DNA of 45,011 nt from Nemertoderma westbladi. Taxonomy: Eukaryota; Xenacoelomorpha; Nemertodermatida; Nemertodermatidae. Numbering within the stretch: the first letter of the stretch is position 1; each line of letters starts with the position of its first letter. Both the position numbers and the translations under genes were made by a program. Positions 19,138 through 30,817 of the stretch are shown one piece after another. The notes under the pieces are model-generated. The model was not told where the DNA came from and did no database searches. It saw only the letters and a list, made by a program, of their open reading frames with translations. The stretch spans positions 1-45,011 of the forward strand of contig JAUCBJ010000814.1 of NCBI GenBank assembly GCA_032718475.1, given 5' to 3'.

Positions 19138-19148
19138 TCTGGGAGCGG
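19138..19148 (+). promoter_or_regulatory. Candidate polypurine tract before the 3' LTR
   Basis: The sequence CTGGGAGCGG ends directly at the LTR start (TGTAAAAG at 19149). It is short and has one pyrimidine, but it is the only purine-rich stretch abutting the LTR, where plus-strand priming must occur. Confidence 0.45.
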
Positions 19149-20326
19149 TGTAAAAGCTTTTGCGTCATTAACCGGTTATTTTCCCTTAAAGTACTCTGTG
19201 GTTGGTTTACCAGGCATAAAAAGGCCGTGTCCTTGCTGTACTGGTGTTTTAGAGGACATAAACGTCATTTCTTCTGTATTTGTACTTTAGAGGACATAAT
19301 CCGCAATCTCGTGACGCGATAAGCTAGATACTCTTGAAAACAGTGTCGCTACCATGACGACGGCTAGCAGCTGATATTGCCACGTCGACATTTCTTTGTT
19401 TCTTTGTTCTCTCGTTGTTCGGTTGACCAATCAGAGCGTTTTTTGTCTCTGTGTTGGAGGTGTATACAGAACTCAGTAGTTCAGTGTTATGTTTTTTGCC
19501 CAGAGCCTAAGAACACCGGCTTTTGGCACCTCCGTATATCAGCATTCTTTAGCTTTACATTAGTAGGCTTAATTATAGAACGTATATCTGTTATCATACT
19601 AACCAAACGACTAACTCGAGTTACTGAGTTAATTCACTCACTTAATAATCATTTATGCATTAACTTTACTGCTTTTACTGTCGGTTATTCATTATATTGG
19701 TTGATGAAATATTATATCGGAATACTGATCAATAATCAGACACCCAACCTTCTTGATATACTAAAGGTTAGAGAGACCGGTTACAGATAAACGATTGCGA
19801 CCTATGTTAAGTGGTTTGAAGTGAATCTAATGCTATTTCATATGCCCAACATAAATTGTCTGTTGCTCTCTTTATACATGACTAAATTTAGTGAAGGTCG
19901 GCAGATTAGTGTGCAGTATTGTGCAGCATTGTGTATGAGTGTAACTGATAACAAAGCATCTCCTAAAGAATGCGCCATATACGTGAATCTATAACCTTTT
20001 CGTTGTGACTAGTTTAAGCCATAACTCTGTTTACATATTTAGAGCGCCACGTCCTAAAGGAACTGTTAATATTTCCCGAAAGTGAATAATATTTGTCAGA
20101 GATTATATATTACGATCAGTCGAATAATACAGTAGGCTTACATCATCAATCATTAAGCTCCGAACTCAGTCTCCCGGGTATATCCAACGGGTGAATGATT
20201 GCGCATAGACTGGCTTCGGCTAATGTAGTGTATCAAATACTCGTCATAGGCTAAAGACTATCTATCATCCAAAAGACATTCTAATTTTGGCAGGTTAAAC
20301 TGTCAAAGGTCTTAAAAGCGCAAACA
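19149..20326 (+). repeat. 3' LTR
   Basis: This is 1178 bp, matching 1604-2781 except for three substitutions found by eye. It is followed by CATAT, the right copy of the target-site duplication. Confidence 0.93.
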
Positions 20327-20331
20327 CATAT
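20327..20331. repeat. Target-site duplication, right copy (CATAT)
   Basis: This is identical to 1599-1603 and directly follows the terminal CA of the 3' LTR. Confidence 0.88.
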
Positions 20332-20716
20332 ATATAAATTATACATATAGTGAGACACAAAATGTAACATAGGGGTCAGCTATTCATACAAGCCGTACTA
20401 TTCTGACAAAAATTTACAGAAAATGGGCATCCTGAAAATTTAAAAACAAGCGCATCTCTTAGAAGACATATTAAGTTGTACGGATATTAAGTTTTGTTAA
20501 TTTACTATGTATTTAAATGGTAAAATAATTAAAAAAATGTAATTTCTAAAATTATCGAAAAATGACTTACACATTTATTTTAAAAGATAATTTAAGTGGA
20601 TTTATATGTTTAATATGAGAGAATAAATGCTAAAAATTACTTATCAAACCAGATAGCGGTTATTGTTATTAAATTTTGCATATGTAGATTCAAAATGCAA
20701 AGGTAGCAGTACCGTC
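20327..20716 (+). repeat. MITE-like repeat copy A, right part
   Basis: This continues the copy begun at 1568. It aligns along its length with 21480-21866 (shared runs such as GAAACACAAAATGTAACAT-like and TAAAAATTACTTATCAA) and ends GGTAGCAGTACCGTC at 20702-20716. Without the LTR element the copy is about 421 bp, close to copies B (423) and C (425). Confidence 0.8.
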
Positions 20717-21395
20717 ATTATTTAACAAATATTAATTGATTTATTCGAAATCTAACAATTTATTATCACAACTTTTTTATTGAAATAGTATTATTTTTCC
20801 CCGTGGAAACATATTAACCATAAAAATGTAACAGAAGCTATTATTCTGAAACATTAATATTTTATCATTTTTCCAGAAGTAAATTTTCAGATTATGTATT
20901 TAATAGGTATTTCTTTCAGTTTCATGATAATTTCCTAAATTGTTGTTTATTAATTAAAAGCATAAAACGTTTTACATCTCTAACTGCTATTAGAAAATCA
21001 ACGCTACTTTCTGTTCAATTATTCAAGTCATATTCAAATTATTTATTTACTCAAACAGCCAATTTATTATTGAAGTATGAAAATCTTGGGGATATGGCAA
21101 TGGTGCATAGAAGGTAATTGCTTTCCTTGATATCGTAAAGTACGGAACGCCAGTAGTAGCTATCCAGTTTACCCATAATAGGTACATATATATACCTATT
21201 ATAGGTACACATAAAGGTAAGACAAACTGAAAGAGAAAATAGCTACATCGAGATGAATTAAATTTACTGATAGCCAAACCCTGAAGGCTTACACTAACGC
21301 ATGACTCGCCCCTTATGCTTCTGTGTCTGGCACAATTTACCATTGCACATAATACTGATGCCTGGCATGTATTTGATTCACCTGAATCAACAAAA
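20717..21395. other. AT-rich intergenic DNA, nothing recognised
   Basis: About 680 bases between MITE copies A and B. It holds a short palindromic stretch near 21179-21206 (ATAGGTACATATATATACC type) but no supported gene. Confidence 0.5.
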
Positions 21396-21443
21396 CCGCT
21401 TTCTCAAATAAGTATTAGTCAATGACGCTAAATAAAACAATAA

Positions 21444-21866
21444 GGTAGCATTTTGCGACGGTTTGTGTTTTAAACATATATACAAATTATACATATATTG
21501 AAACACAAAATGTAACATACATGTCAGCTACTCTTACAAGCCATATTATTTTCACGAAAAATTTCACAAAAATAACATCCTGATAATTTAAATCGAGCCC
21601 ATCTATTAGAAGAGTTGTTAAGGTGTATGAATATATAAGTTCCGCAGCTTTTCAATGTATTTCAGTAGCAAAATTATTCAAAAATCAAAATTTCAAAAAT
21701 TATCAAAAACATAACTTCCCCTTTATTTTAAAAGATAATTTAAGTGGATTCATAAGTTGAATGCATAGGAGAATCTAAGCTAAAAATTACTTATCAACCC
21801 ACTTAACGTTTAATATTATTAAATTTTCCATATGTAGATTCAAAATACAAAGGTAGCAATACCGTC
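21444..21866 (+). repeat. MITE-like repeat copy B
   Basis: It begins GGTAGCATTTTGCGACGG and ends GGTAGCAATACCGTC. It is similar throughout to copy A (same orientation) and copy C (inverted). Sub-terminal sequences near each end (TTTGTGTTTTAAACATAT and the complement of CATATGTAGATTCAAAATACAAA) resemble each other in inverted orientation, as in MITEs. No coding capacity. Confidence 0.75.
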
Positions 21867-23520
21867 ACTATTTAACAATTTATAATTGATTTATTCATAA
21901 TTTAGCAATTAAGAAAACATGCAGTTTTAATTAAATAGATATTAATTCTTCTCAATAAAACAATTAATGGGTGGGTATGCGAAATATACAGTATACTGTA
22001 ATATGATTTGCAAACAAAAATATTAAACAATTTACATGACTACGAATTGTATATCGTCTTTGTATATCAAGCAATAAAGTCAATTATTATATTATTAATT
22101 GGCAACAAAGATAAATTATTTTATTCCAAACTTGGATTCTATTGCAAGGGATTGATTTGACCGCACTGGTGTGAACTACAGATTGATTTCTCTACGATTT
22201 CTTGTGAACTCTTTCATTTTCTGTGACAGTTTACTGTGCGCGATATTGCTCTCGAAGATCCAGTAAGCAACCGAGGGTGGACTCTCTATTGCCGAGGGGC
22301 ACTTGTATAATAACTAATAATCACGAACCCCGTCCTCTTATAATATACACCTAACTCTGCAGTAGTCAGTAGTAGTAGTAGTAATAGTAGTTAGTAGTGG
22401 TAGTAAGTAGTTATAAAGGAGATGAGTTTAAACCAAAGTGATAAAGTAACATTATTATATAACATAACCATATAGACAAAGTAGAATAAGATACGGATTC
22501 ATAATTATTTTATCAAACTCATGTACTACTTACTTCAATGTGCCAATTGTAACAATAATTAAACATATTATTCTGATTAATCTGCGTTTGGCCCCATAAA
22601 ATATTATACTGAAGTGTTTTATATCAATATATCCATGCGAGTAAACAAGAACTGAAGTAAATGTTTATTATTATAGTTTTAGAAATTGAATGATATACCC
22701 AAGATAGTGAAATAAATAATTTACCAGAAATTGCCATTTGATCAGATATATCAAAGCAGAGTCTTTACTATAATACCGTAATAGTATCAATTCACTCTGT
22801 TATACAATGTAAATATACTAAATCTATTTATAAATATATTATGAGCCCTACATTGTATATTTCTCCCACAGGTAGACAATGTAGTATGTTAAAACTTGAT
22901 ATAATTTGGTATAATGTATAACATATTACAAATAAGACTGAGGCAGCTAAACTATATTGCAAAGAATTCAAATATCCTAAAGTAATATACTAGACCCTCC
23001 CTCAACCTTATAAATAGCGTTCACCACCTACCCCACCCACCGCCCTTATTACTATATAATAATGAAAGATAGTACTGGCGCTCCGGTCACTCCGTTCCCT
23101 CCGCTGGGGGGGTTAAGTTGTAGGTTTTGACACTATGCAAATTCCGAGCACAGAGTTAGAAGCGCATTGGATAGGCGAACATTTCTTGCAGTGAAAGTAT
23201 TTCCATACCTGTTATAGTTTTCGAGATAATCAGACATGAGTAGCTAAAATTTAATTTTTTTTCGGTAAAGTCTGATTTCACCGGTACCTGTCATCCGAAA
23301 TATGGATTGTGATATATCGTTAGATGCCTGTCCACTAACTGTACATTCACATATTTTCAAGGAGAAAATTCGATCAAGGGTTTTCGAAATATGTTCGAAT
23401 TACCGGAAGCAGACTTTGGACGATCATATCTCCAGTACCAGTAGGCCTATTGAGTCGAAATTTGTTTTAATCTACTTAGAACACTTCAGTGAATGTTTTT
23501 TAGTTTGAAAGTTTTGCCCA
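21867..23520. other. AT-rich DNA with a TAG microsatellite, no gene
   Basis: This contains the inner inverted segment at 22150-22262, a degenerate TAG trinucleotide array at about 22358-22412, and a pyrimidine-rich stretch near 22990-23045. No open frame here looks coding. Confidence 0.5.
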
Positions 23521-23550
23521 AAAATGCTCAGAAGTAATTTCGAAAAAACT

Positions 23551-24690
23551 GATCATTTCGCGATCATGATCTTTTGACCCCCTAGAATTGAACTTTTTTA
23601 TGGTCAAATTTTGGCTACCCCCCCTAATTCGAGGGTGAGGAATCTTTTTGTAATGTTAAGTTTTTTCATACGGTGAACTCACAGGACTTGGTCTTCGAAA
23701 TAAAACCGAAAACATGATCTTTCTTGATCATGGCCTGATTAAATCGCTTTTTGAAAATTTCGAAATGCTCAAAAGTTGCCCCTTCTTAATAGAAGTCGAT
23801 TATTAAAAAAAATCGGGGGTCTCAAACAAAGTTTTCGAGAAAATCGGGAAAAACCGAAAAACACAATCTTTTATGATCAGGAAGCTGATCTCGAGAACTG
23901 GTTGACCGATCGAGCCATTTTTTTTTTAATCAACTCAGAATAGACCATTGCACATTTCTTACAATGAATGTTTATTAGAAAAACGCTTAGATTCGATTTT
24001 AAATATACTGATCTTTTCGCGATCATGATCTTGAGTTTTGACCCACTAGACTTGAACTTTTTAATGCCCAAATTTTGGCTACCCCCCATAATTCGAGGGT
24101 GAGGAATCTTTTTGTGATGTAAAGTCTTTCCATACAGTGAACTCCCAGGACTTGGTCGTCGAAATAAAACCGAAAACACGATCTTTTCTGATCGCGGCCT
24201 GATCAAATCGCTTTTTGAAAATTTCGAAATGCACAAAAGGTGCCCCTTCACCATAGAAGTCGATTCGTAAAAAAAAATTCGGGGGTCTCAAACAAAGTTT
24301 TCGAGAAAATCCGAAAAAAATAAAAAATCTGATCTTTTATGATCAGGTATCAGATCTCGAGAACCGATTGTCCGATCGAGCCAATTTTTTTTAATCGACT
24401 CAGGGCGGTGTTCTGAACGTTTCCTACAGTAATTGTTTATATCCAAAATGCTTAGTTACAGTACGATTTTATGAAGTCCGATCTTTGCGCGATCATGATC
24501 TTGCGTTTTGACCAGGAAGAATTCACTTTTTTTTTAATCTTTTAACGGGAATCATGACTATTGTGGGGTCGCTGAATCTCTTTGTAATGTTAAGTTTTTC
24601 GATTGGAGCAAGCCTTGAGTGTCCGATTGCTGATCAAAACTGATCTTTGCTGATCATGGTCAAGATCATGATCTGATCGCTCCAAAAAAA
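23551..24690 (+). repeat. GATC-crowded tandem repeat (units of about 460-470 bp)
   Basis: The anchor CGCGATCATGATCTT recurs at 23559, 24018 and 24488, so units are 459 and 470 bp with the third truncated. Units share runs such as CTCAAACAAAGTTTTCGAGA and GAGGGTGAGGAATCTTTTTG. GATC occurs about 28 times by my count, several-fold over chance, often inside the palindrome GATCATGATC. The short open frames are incidental. Confidence 0.8.
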
Positions 24691-26796
24691 GATATTTGAA
24701 GGTAAACCCATATGCTGCCTATCGATTGGCGCCGGTCCCAAGTCCGTAGCATTAGCGGTTCTGGAGATATGCGCATAGCAACGCAGTTGCTAGGGAAGCG
24801 GACTTTTTGACTCAAATTGGTCCTAGACGGAGAACCGTAGACTTTTTTAACACATTATGTATGGCGAAAAGTTGTCTCGATAAATTTGGGGGGGGGGGTC
24901 TAGGAACATCCTATTGTTCGTTTTCGCTTAGTTGCTGGGATCCTCTCGTCCCCCAAATCCCAGGATTCTATAAAGGCATTCTGCTGGACTAGTTCTGTGG
25001 CCGGAAAAGTTGTCGGTGTTCTGCGAACAGAGAACCTAATCGGTTTAGGGCCCTGACCGTCCAGCTCTCGAACCGGGAAGAAACTTCGTGGTTTTCTTTA
25101 CAGACACGTGACTTTCCTCTCTGAAGCTGATAATTCCACTTCCAACAGGTTAAATAATAGTTGTTTTAACTTTTATTTATTTTCTTTTAAAACGTTTATA
25201 TTTTGATTGTATAAAGGTTGGCTGGCAGCTGACATTGGCTAATTGTACATTGTATATATTATTAAACTTACTCTAGAACGAAATAATTAATTCATAATAA
25301 TTCAGATATGGCAGACTTTCGACGCGACGACAGAAATCATCCCTCCTCCTAGTGGAAAATCGGCGCTGATTACTCCCAAAATTAAAACTGTCACCTGTAC
25401 TAATGACTTTAGTTTATTGTTTTGGTTAGAATAACGCATCACTGCAACCCGCTCTTTTCCCTAGTAGATAATTTAACATTGCAACAAGATATAAATATAA
25501 ATGAGGACTACTTGCGCCAATGTATATGTTTGATTTAATGGTGCAAATTGATTGCAAACATATTTTAATAATAATATTAATAATAAATAATTAGTAATCC
25601 AATATGAAGCTGTTACAAATAATATTTAAGTACAATATTTACATTACGTGCTAATAAATTCCTTTCCCAAGCCAATATTTTTCTTACTACAAACCACATA
25701 ACAGCATTTGGTTAATTAAATGCAGCTTATTTACTGTTCTCTGATTGGGCGAGACCAGACGTCTATTAAATGGTTGGCGTATAAGACATTTAAGGAAAGG
25801 TGGGTTGACTCATTGTATTGTGTTATCAAGGTGTAGGGCCTACGTACACCTTATGTGTTATGCATTGTATTGTGCATTCTGTCCAATTGTTCGTTGCCAA
25901 GCAACCACATACAGTCATAATAAACTCGAATAAATAAACAACCTGTTAGGCCTACCAAATGCAGTACTCTACTACCACTACCACACATCAACAGATGGGC
26001 TTGAGTTGGTATTAATTTTTTTATTTACAGTTTGTTGGTAGTAGGCCTACTGTAGTACATAGTCGATGTTGAAGCGCAGGCGATCACTGAAGGCACTTTT
26101 GGCGCTACTTTAATGTGAGATTCACTTACAATCTGCCTTTCGCTCTGGCGAAACACACTCGGAATACCGATACCCAATGCTGAACTTTTCAACTGTTTCG
26201 AGACATCTGATTACGATTCTTCTACGACCTGCCGTTCCCTGAATAAGACTTCGCTATCAAAAAAATGTGGTCTTGGCATCTTAGAATCGAAGTTGGTAAA
26301 GTCAGGTAATCAGCTCCGGTGAGAAGAACAACTGAAGTAAACAACTGACTGACTGAGTTCCTCCGCTGTTAGAGAGCGCTATATCGCGCACAGCAAATTG
26401 TAAGAGTTCGAGAAACTGGAAGAGTTCGCGAGAAATCGTAGATAAATTGTTCTGTAGTTCAACAGCGTGGTGGCCCACTCCCTCCCGATAATTTCTTCAT
26501 ATTTTTAATAATAATTTTAAACTAAAGATAATTTCTTCGATTGAGTGTTTGGAATAAACGTATACGCACGTATACTGAGCGGCCCGGAGGCTGACCTCTC
26601 AGCATATGGATTCTGTCGCCGCCGCCGTAACGAACATGCATCACATAGACTCCAAGAAACAGATGGGATTGGAGGATGAAAACCAATAATGACTTACATC
26701 AACCAAACAATCTGCCGTCTAATGTAATACACAGTCGCCTAAGCAGACAACTCACAATCACATCCTGATCCGCAACCTGGGAAATTGTTATATATT
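24691..26796. other. Unrecognised repeat-rich DNA, no supported gene
   Basis: The first 400 bases (a short GC-rich part with CGATTGGCGCCGG and GTTGCTAGGG) resemble motifs at 31060-31270. The rest is AT-rich, with TAGGCCTA words near 25948 and 26043. The inner inverted segment of the 21396-27270 block is at 26369-26470. No ORF has a recognisable domain. Confidence 0.45.
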
Positions 26797-27221
26797 GTCG
26801 GTACTGCTACCTTTGTATTTTGAATCTACATATGCAAAATTTAATAATATTAATCGTTAAGTAGGTTGATAAGTAATTTTTAGCTTTGATTCTCCCATAT
26901 ATTAAACTATTATAAATCCACTTAAAATATATTTTAAAATAAAAGGGAAGTTATCTTTTTGATAGTTTTTGAAATTTAAATTTTTTAATTATTTTACTAT
27001 TGAAATACATTGGAAAATTAACAAGACTTAATATTCATACACCTTAATAACCGTTATAATAGATGGGGTTGATTTAAAATTATCTGGATGTTATTTTTGT
27101 GGAAATTTTCGTAAAATAATATGGCTTGCATGAGTAGCTGACGACTATGTTACATTTTGTGTTTCAATATATTTATAATTTATATATATGTTTAAAATAC
27201 AAACCGTCGCAAAATGCTACC
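26797..27221 (-). repeat. MITE-like repeat copy C (inverted)
   Basis: This is the reverse complement of copies A and B: it starts GTCGGTACTGCTACC and ends CCGTCGCAAAATGCTACC. Shared internal runs include GTTACATTTTGTGTTTCAAT and TTGATAAGTAATTTTTAGCT. Confidence 0.78.
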
Positions 27222-27399
27222 TTATTGTTTTATTTAGCGTTATTGACTAATACTTATTTGGGAAAGCGATCCAGCAACAATACTATACATTGGCTTATAT
27301 TAGAAGCGAAATACAAATACATTTTTTTTACGATACCTGTTTTAAGTAACACGAATTAATTACAACTACTCTATCTGTTTCGAAACAGGTCAGATAAGT

Positions 27400-27437
27400 A
27401 GGGGGGGGGGGGGGGGGTTGGGTGGGGGGGGGGGGGA
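27400..27437. repeat. Poly-G tract
   Basis: Two long G runs interrupted by TT and T. Comparable runs occur at about 30992-31004 (C), 32585-32602 (G) and 44071-44091 (G). These are prone to slippage and to assembly error. Confidence 0.8.
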
Positions 27438-27892
27438 TAAACACCCTCTGGTTAAAATATTAGTTTGTTTTTCTTATCTTTTCTGGTGTATAATTTGATT
27501 AGTATCTACGGTTTTCACTTTCAGGCATGTCGACCCTTAGTGACAGGCTGGTGCACTGCCGAATAATATACGTCCTCCCAAACACGCAACCGCCTGTGGT
27601 GTAATCTATATATGCCATGCATCAGCTCGAAAAGATTAAAAACAACAAAAACGCAGGACTTTTTCACCTTCAGACATTCCACCTACTACCGGTAGACTGG
27701 AGAACTTCAGCTTCCTCCCAAACACGAATCCAATCTTGTAGTAGATCTTTCCCCAGTATCAGCTCAAAAACAATAAAATTGGTGATGGGAATGGTTTCAC
27801 TCTCAGAGATTACACACCCAAGCAGCAGATTGAAGAACTGTAGGCTGGTCGGCGTCCTCTCACTCAAACAGGCAGCGTAAGATCTCTGTGGT

Positions 27893-27918
27893 ACATACAT
27901 ACATACATACATACATAC
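27893..27918. repeat. TACA tetranucleotide microsatellite
   Basis: About six uninterrupted copies of ACAT/TACA. The surrounding short open frames on both strands are not convincing genes. Confidence 0.8.
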
Positions 27919-28179
27919 CTGCAAAGTTTCAGTTAGAACAGCCTTAGTCTTAGTCTAATGGTGAAACTGCAGTTACAAAGTCGCCTGAGTCCTGATTGCT
28001 GACCAGTAATATATTTTGGCCTAAAACGATGCAAAATAATCCACTTTGACCACATTCGATTCACGCAAACAAATACTTAAAATATGACGAGATAGTGACG
28101 TTGCTCAAGTTAGCTTTCTATTATTGTATCGCGAGACAGACAGACTGAGATTTATAAGACTTAAAGTCAGAGATTTATA

Positions 28180-28650
28180 TTGGACGGATCCATCATGGAT
28201 GTTGGACGGATCCATCATGGATGTTGGACGGATCCGTCATGGATGTTGGACGGATCCATCATGGATGTTGGTCGGATCCTTCATGGATGTTGGACGGATC
28301 CGTCATGGATGTTGGACGGATCCGTCATGGATGTTGGACGGATCCATCATGGATGTTGGACGGATCCGTCATGGATGTTGGACGGATCCATCATGGCTGT
28401 TGGACGGATCCATCATGGATGTTGGACGGATCCATCATGGATGTTGGACGGATCCGTCATGGATGTTGGACGGATCCATCATGGATGTTGGACGGATCCG
28501 TCATGGATGTTGGACGGATCCGTCATGGATGTTGGACGGATCCATCATGGATGTTGGACGGATCCATCATGGATGTTGGACGGATCCGTCATGGATGTTG
28601 GATGGATCCGTCATGGATGTTGGACGGATCCATCATGGATGTTGGATGGA
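28180..28650 (+). repeat. 22-bp minisatellite, 21 full copies
   Basis: Units start TTGGACGGATCC and end TCATGGATG, total 22 bp, each with a BamHI-type GGATCC. Twenty-one full units run 28180-28641, plus a partial unit. The base after GGATCC is A in 11 units, G in 9 and T in one. Few other differences occur (unit 5, unit 10 and unit 20). Because 22 is not a multiple of 3, all three plus-strand frames read the same 22-residue repeat, so the three overlapping ORFs (28124-28684) are a by-product. Confidence 0.95.
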
Positions 28651-29035
28651 TATATTTCGAATAATTTTAGATAGATTTCGATAGATAGATTTCGTAATTT
28701 GCGTCATTATCAATGCATACTACACATAGTTCTATCGAAATACGAAAATAAGTGGCCTAATTTGTAATGATTGGAAATTGCAGAATAAAACTAGCACAAA
28801 ATCGCACAGACTAAATACTGAAATAGCACGGCGGTACTCTACTACTATAATAACAGTGGCCTTCTACGTCCTACATACAGAAGCTAGGGACCCCCAATTA
28901 TTCTACTACATTATATATTTCTCAATAGCAGTCTTACATATGTTTCCTTACATTTTCAGATATCACTAAATTCCATATAGTAATTTCACTTTGCTACTAA
29001 TGGGCTACAGTATTATTTAATATAATTAAGGATAA

Positions 29036-29436
29036 CAAAATGTAGCATTTTATAGCGGTTTGCATATTCGCTATATGTACAAATTCTATATATAGAAATA
29101 ATCTGTGTTTTTAAAGATATCTCGAAATGCTACCATCACCACTCCCAAAGTTTAATATATATAAGTAGCATAGCCGTCAAATCTTCCCATTAACTGAAGG
29201 GTTTTTGTATATTCAGTTTCAGAATACAAAAATTATATGTATATTGACCATAGCAGCCGAACCATGATGATTTGCAAAAAGCAATTTGTTTCTAATGTTA
29301 AACATTTTGATTTATTTAATAATAAAATAGTTAAATAAAATGTATTAGGTAATAAAATTAAAATATAAGAAATGTTAATATAAAACCATATGTATGTCTT
29401 TGAAATATATATTAGTGACGGTTCTGCTACATTTTG
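29036..29436. repeat. MITE-like element D with 12-bp terminal inverted repeats
   Basis: It begins CAAAATGTAGCA (29036-29047) and ends with its exact complement TGCTACATTTTG (29425-29436), about 401 bp. Its ends and middle carry the motif GTAGCA followed a few bases later by CCGTC or CGG, as in copies A-C, so it is a diverged relative. A TA dinucleotide run follows at about 29437-29460. Confidence 0.7.
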
Positions 29437-29762
29437 TATATATATATATATATATATATAAAACAAAAAATATACATATTGTTATGTATGGCCTATTCAA
29501 TACCTCAGTACCTGTATCTAACATAACCAAAATACTAAATCACACGAATGATACCAAAACACATAGGCCTACTGCTGTTGTGCTGTACTGACATAGGAAT
29601 CCTAGCCCTATAACACTAACAGTATAACTTTATCAGTTACCCTAATACCTATTTATAGGATATGAATTATTTTTGTCTTTTTGGATAAGTTTTTTGGGTA
29701 AGTTTAATAATTGTGTTTTTTTGTGTATTTTTGGGTAATTTTGTCTTTTTTTTGGTAATTCG

Positions 29763-30130
29763 TAGGACCATGAATCTCGAGATATGGAGTCTGGAAAAAT
29801 TGACCAATCACAGCACCTACCTCTTTAACAGGTGGTGCGACCGCGATGGTGTTTTCAGCAGCGTGATGGGGATGGTCAAGGGAACATTCTAAACTTTTAT
29901 TCAACGCTCCAAAGTTAATAGATCTCAAGATATCGGGTTTTAAATTTTCGACCAATTACAGGCTATGTAGCCAAAACCGGTAATCCAACAGCGATGAAAC
30001 ATCTTCAGTCAGCTAGGGGACGTTCCATAGAATATTCCTAGCCTTTAAACTCCGCCACAAAGTGAATAAAACTCGAGTTATTAACGTTGAAATATTCAGC
30101 CAATCAGAGGCCGTATCTGGTGACCACGCT
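29763..30130 (+). repeat. Three degenerate units with CTCGAG-like and CCAATCA motifs
   Basis: Near 29775, 29920 and 30070 the pattern CTCGAGATAT / CTCAAGATAT / CTCGAGTTAT is followed about 25 bases later by ACCAATCACAG, ACCAATTACAGG and CCAATCAGAGG. Units are about 140-150 bp apart and heavily diverged. No coding potential recognised. Confidence 0.5.
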
Positions 30131-30817
30131 CTTGTCGCGACCTGAGACCCAGACTGCAGCTTCAGATTACCGGCCAAAACATATTCACATTATATTATAT
30201 CAAAAAATGTTATTGCCTATAGGCAGGACACCTACCGGTACACGGTCAGTAATGATCATGTCCTGACTGCATGATTTCGGTCTGATGAAATTTTCTGTCG
30301 CATGCATCAGATACCCATCAATGGCCTCTACCCACCTTGCTGCCTTGATGGTCAAAATCCATTTCGTCAGATAGCCCTGGGTGAGGTATTGAAATAACGC
30401 AATTACATAGGCCTACAAGTTGGGCAACTTTTAACTGCACCAAAAAACCGTAATTTAGGCATTCAGAGTGCGCCCGAACATGGGGAACATTATTGCCAAC
30501 CTTGGGCATCTGCCTGCTACAACCTGACAACGTTTTAAATAACTGCCAGAAAGCATAAAGCGTCCCCTTACATCTGTACATGCCTTAAGAACGGACAACA
30601 GGTACCCGGTACCGCGGCGCTGTACTGCTGTACCGGATGTGGTTGTTCTAGGCAAGCAGTGCATACAGCTCGGACTGACATTACTCATTAGCTACATACA
30701 GCTGTACAGACAGAGCTAGGTAGTAGCTACCGGCATAGGTCAGTAGTATGAACACAGTTTTTTTGAGCATACTACCAACTGCTGACTTTTGCTGAACCAG
30801 GCTGACGACTCAGCTGT
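30131..30817. other. No gene recognised
   Basis: Mixed-composition DNA with short open frames on the minus strand (30318-30688) that match no family I know. It contains a TAGGCCTA word near 30407. Confidence 0.45.

Larger units (their letters stand above)
1604..20326 (+). mobile_element. Giant, apparently intact BEL/Pao-type LTR retrotransposon
   Basis: The element is 18,723 bp, flanked by CATAT duplications and bounded by two 1178-bp LTRs that begin TGTAAAAGC and end CAAACA. Inside, in order, are a 2.2-kb leader, a 92-codon ORF, a 601-codon ORF, a 2114-codon BEL/Pao polyprotein, a 1.6-kb spacer, a 1029-codon ORF and a zinc-knuckle ORF. From general knowledge most BEL/Pao elements are about 5-10 kb with a single gag-pol frame, so this one is about twice the usual size. 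The near-identical LTRs and lack of frameshifts inside domains point to recent insertion. The interrupting stops (TAG 5233, TGA 17904) may be regulatory or damage. The downstream proteins have no membrane segments I can see, so they do not look like an envelope glycoprotein. Confidence 0.93.
21396..27270. repeat. Long-range inverted-repeat block (arms 21396-21866 and 26797-27270)
   Basis: The inverted similarity between MITE copies B and C extends about 45 bases beyond the MITE ends (AATAAGTATTAGTCAA at 21408 and its complement near 27250). A second inverted pair lies inside: 22150-22262 against 26369-26470, sharing GAACTACAGA, CTACGATTTCT and CTGTGCGCGATAT. The sequences between the paired segments do not match. 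This could be the remains of a foldback-type transposon or two nested inverted insertions. Confidence 0.55.

Noticed and set aside
23877-24291. Minus-strand ORFs in the GATC-crowded repeat
   Set aside because: They follow repeat units with no protein similarity, and the equivalent frames in other units are broken.
28124-28684. Three overlapping plus-strand ORFs over the 22-bp array
   Set aside because: A stop-free repeat with period 22 is open in all frames; there is no start context or domain.
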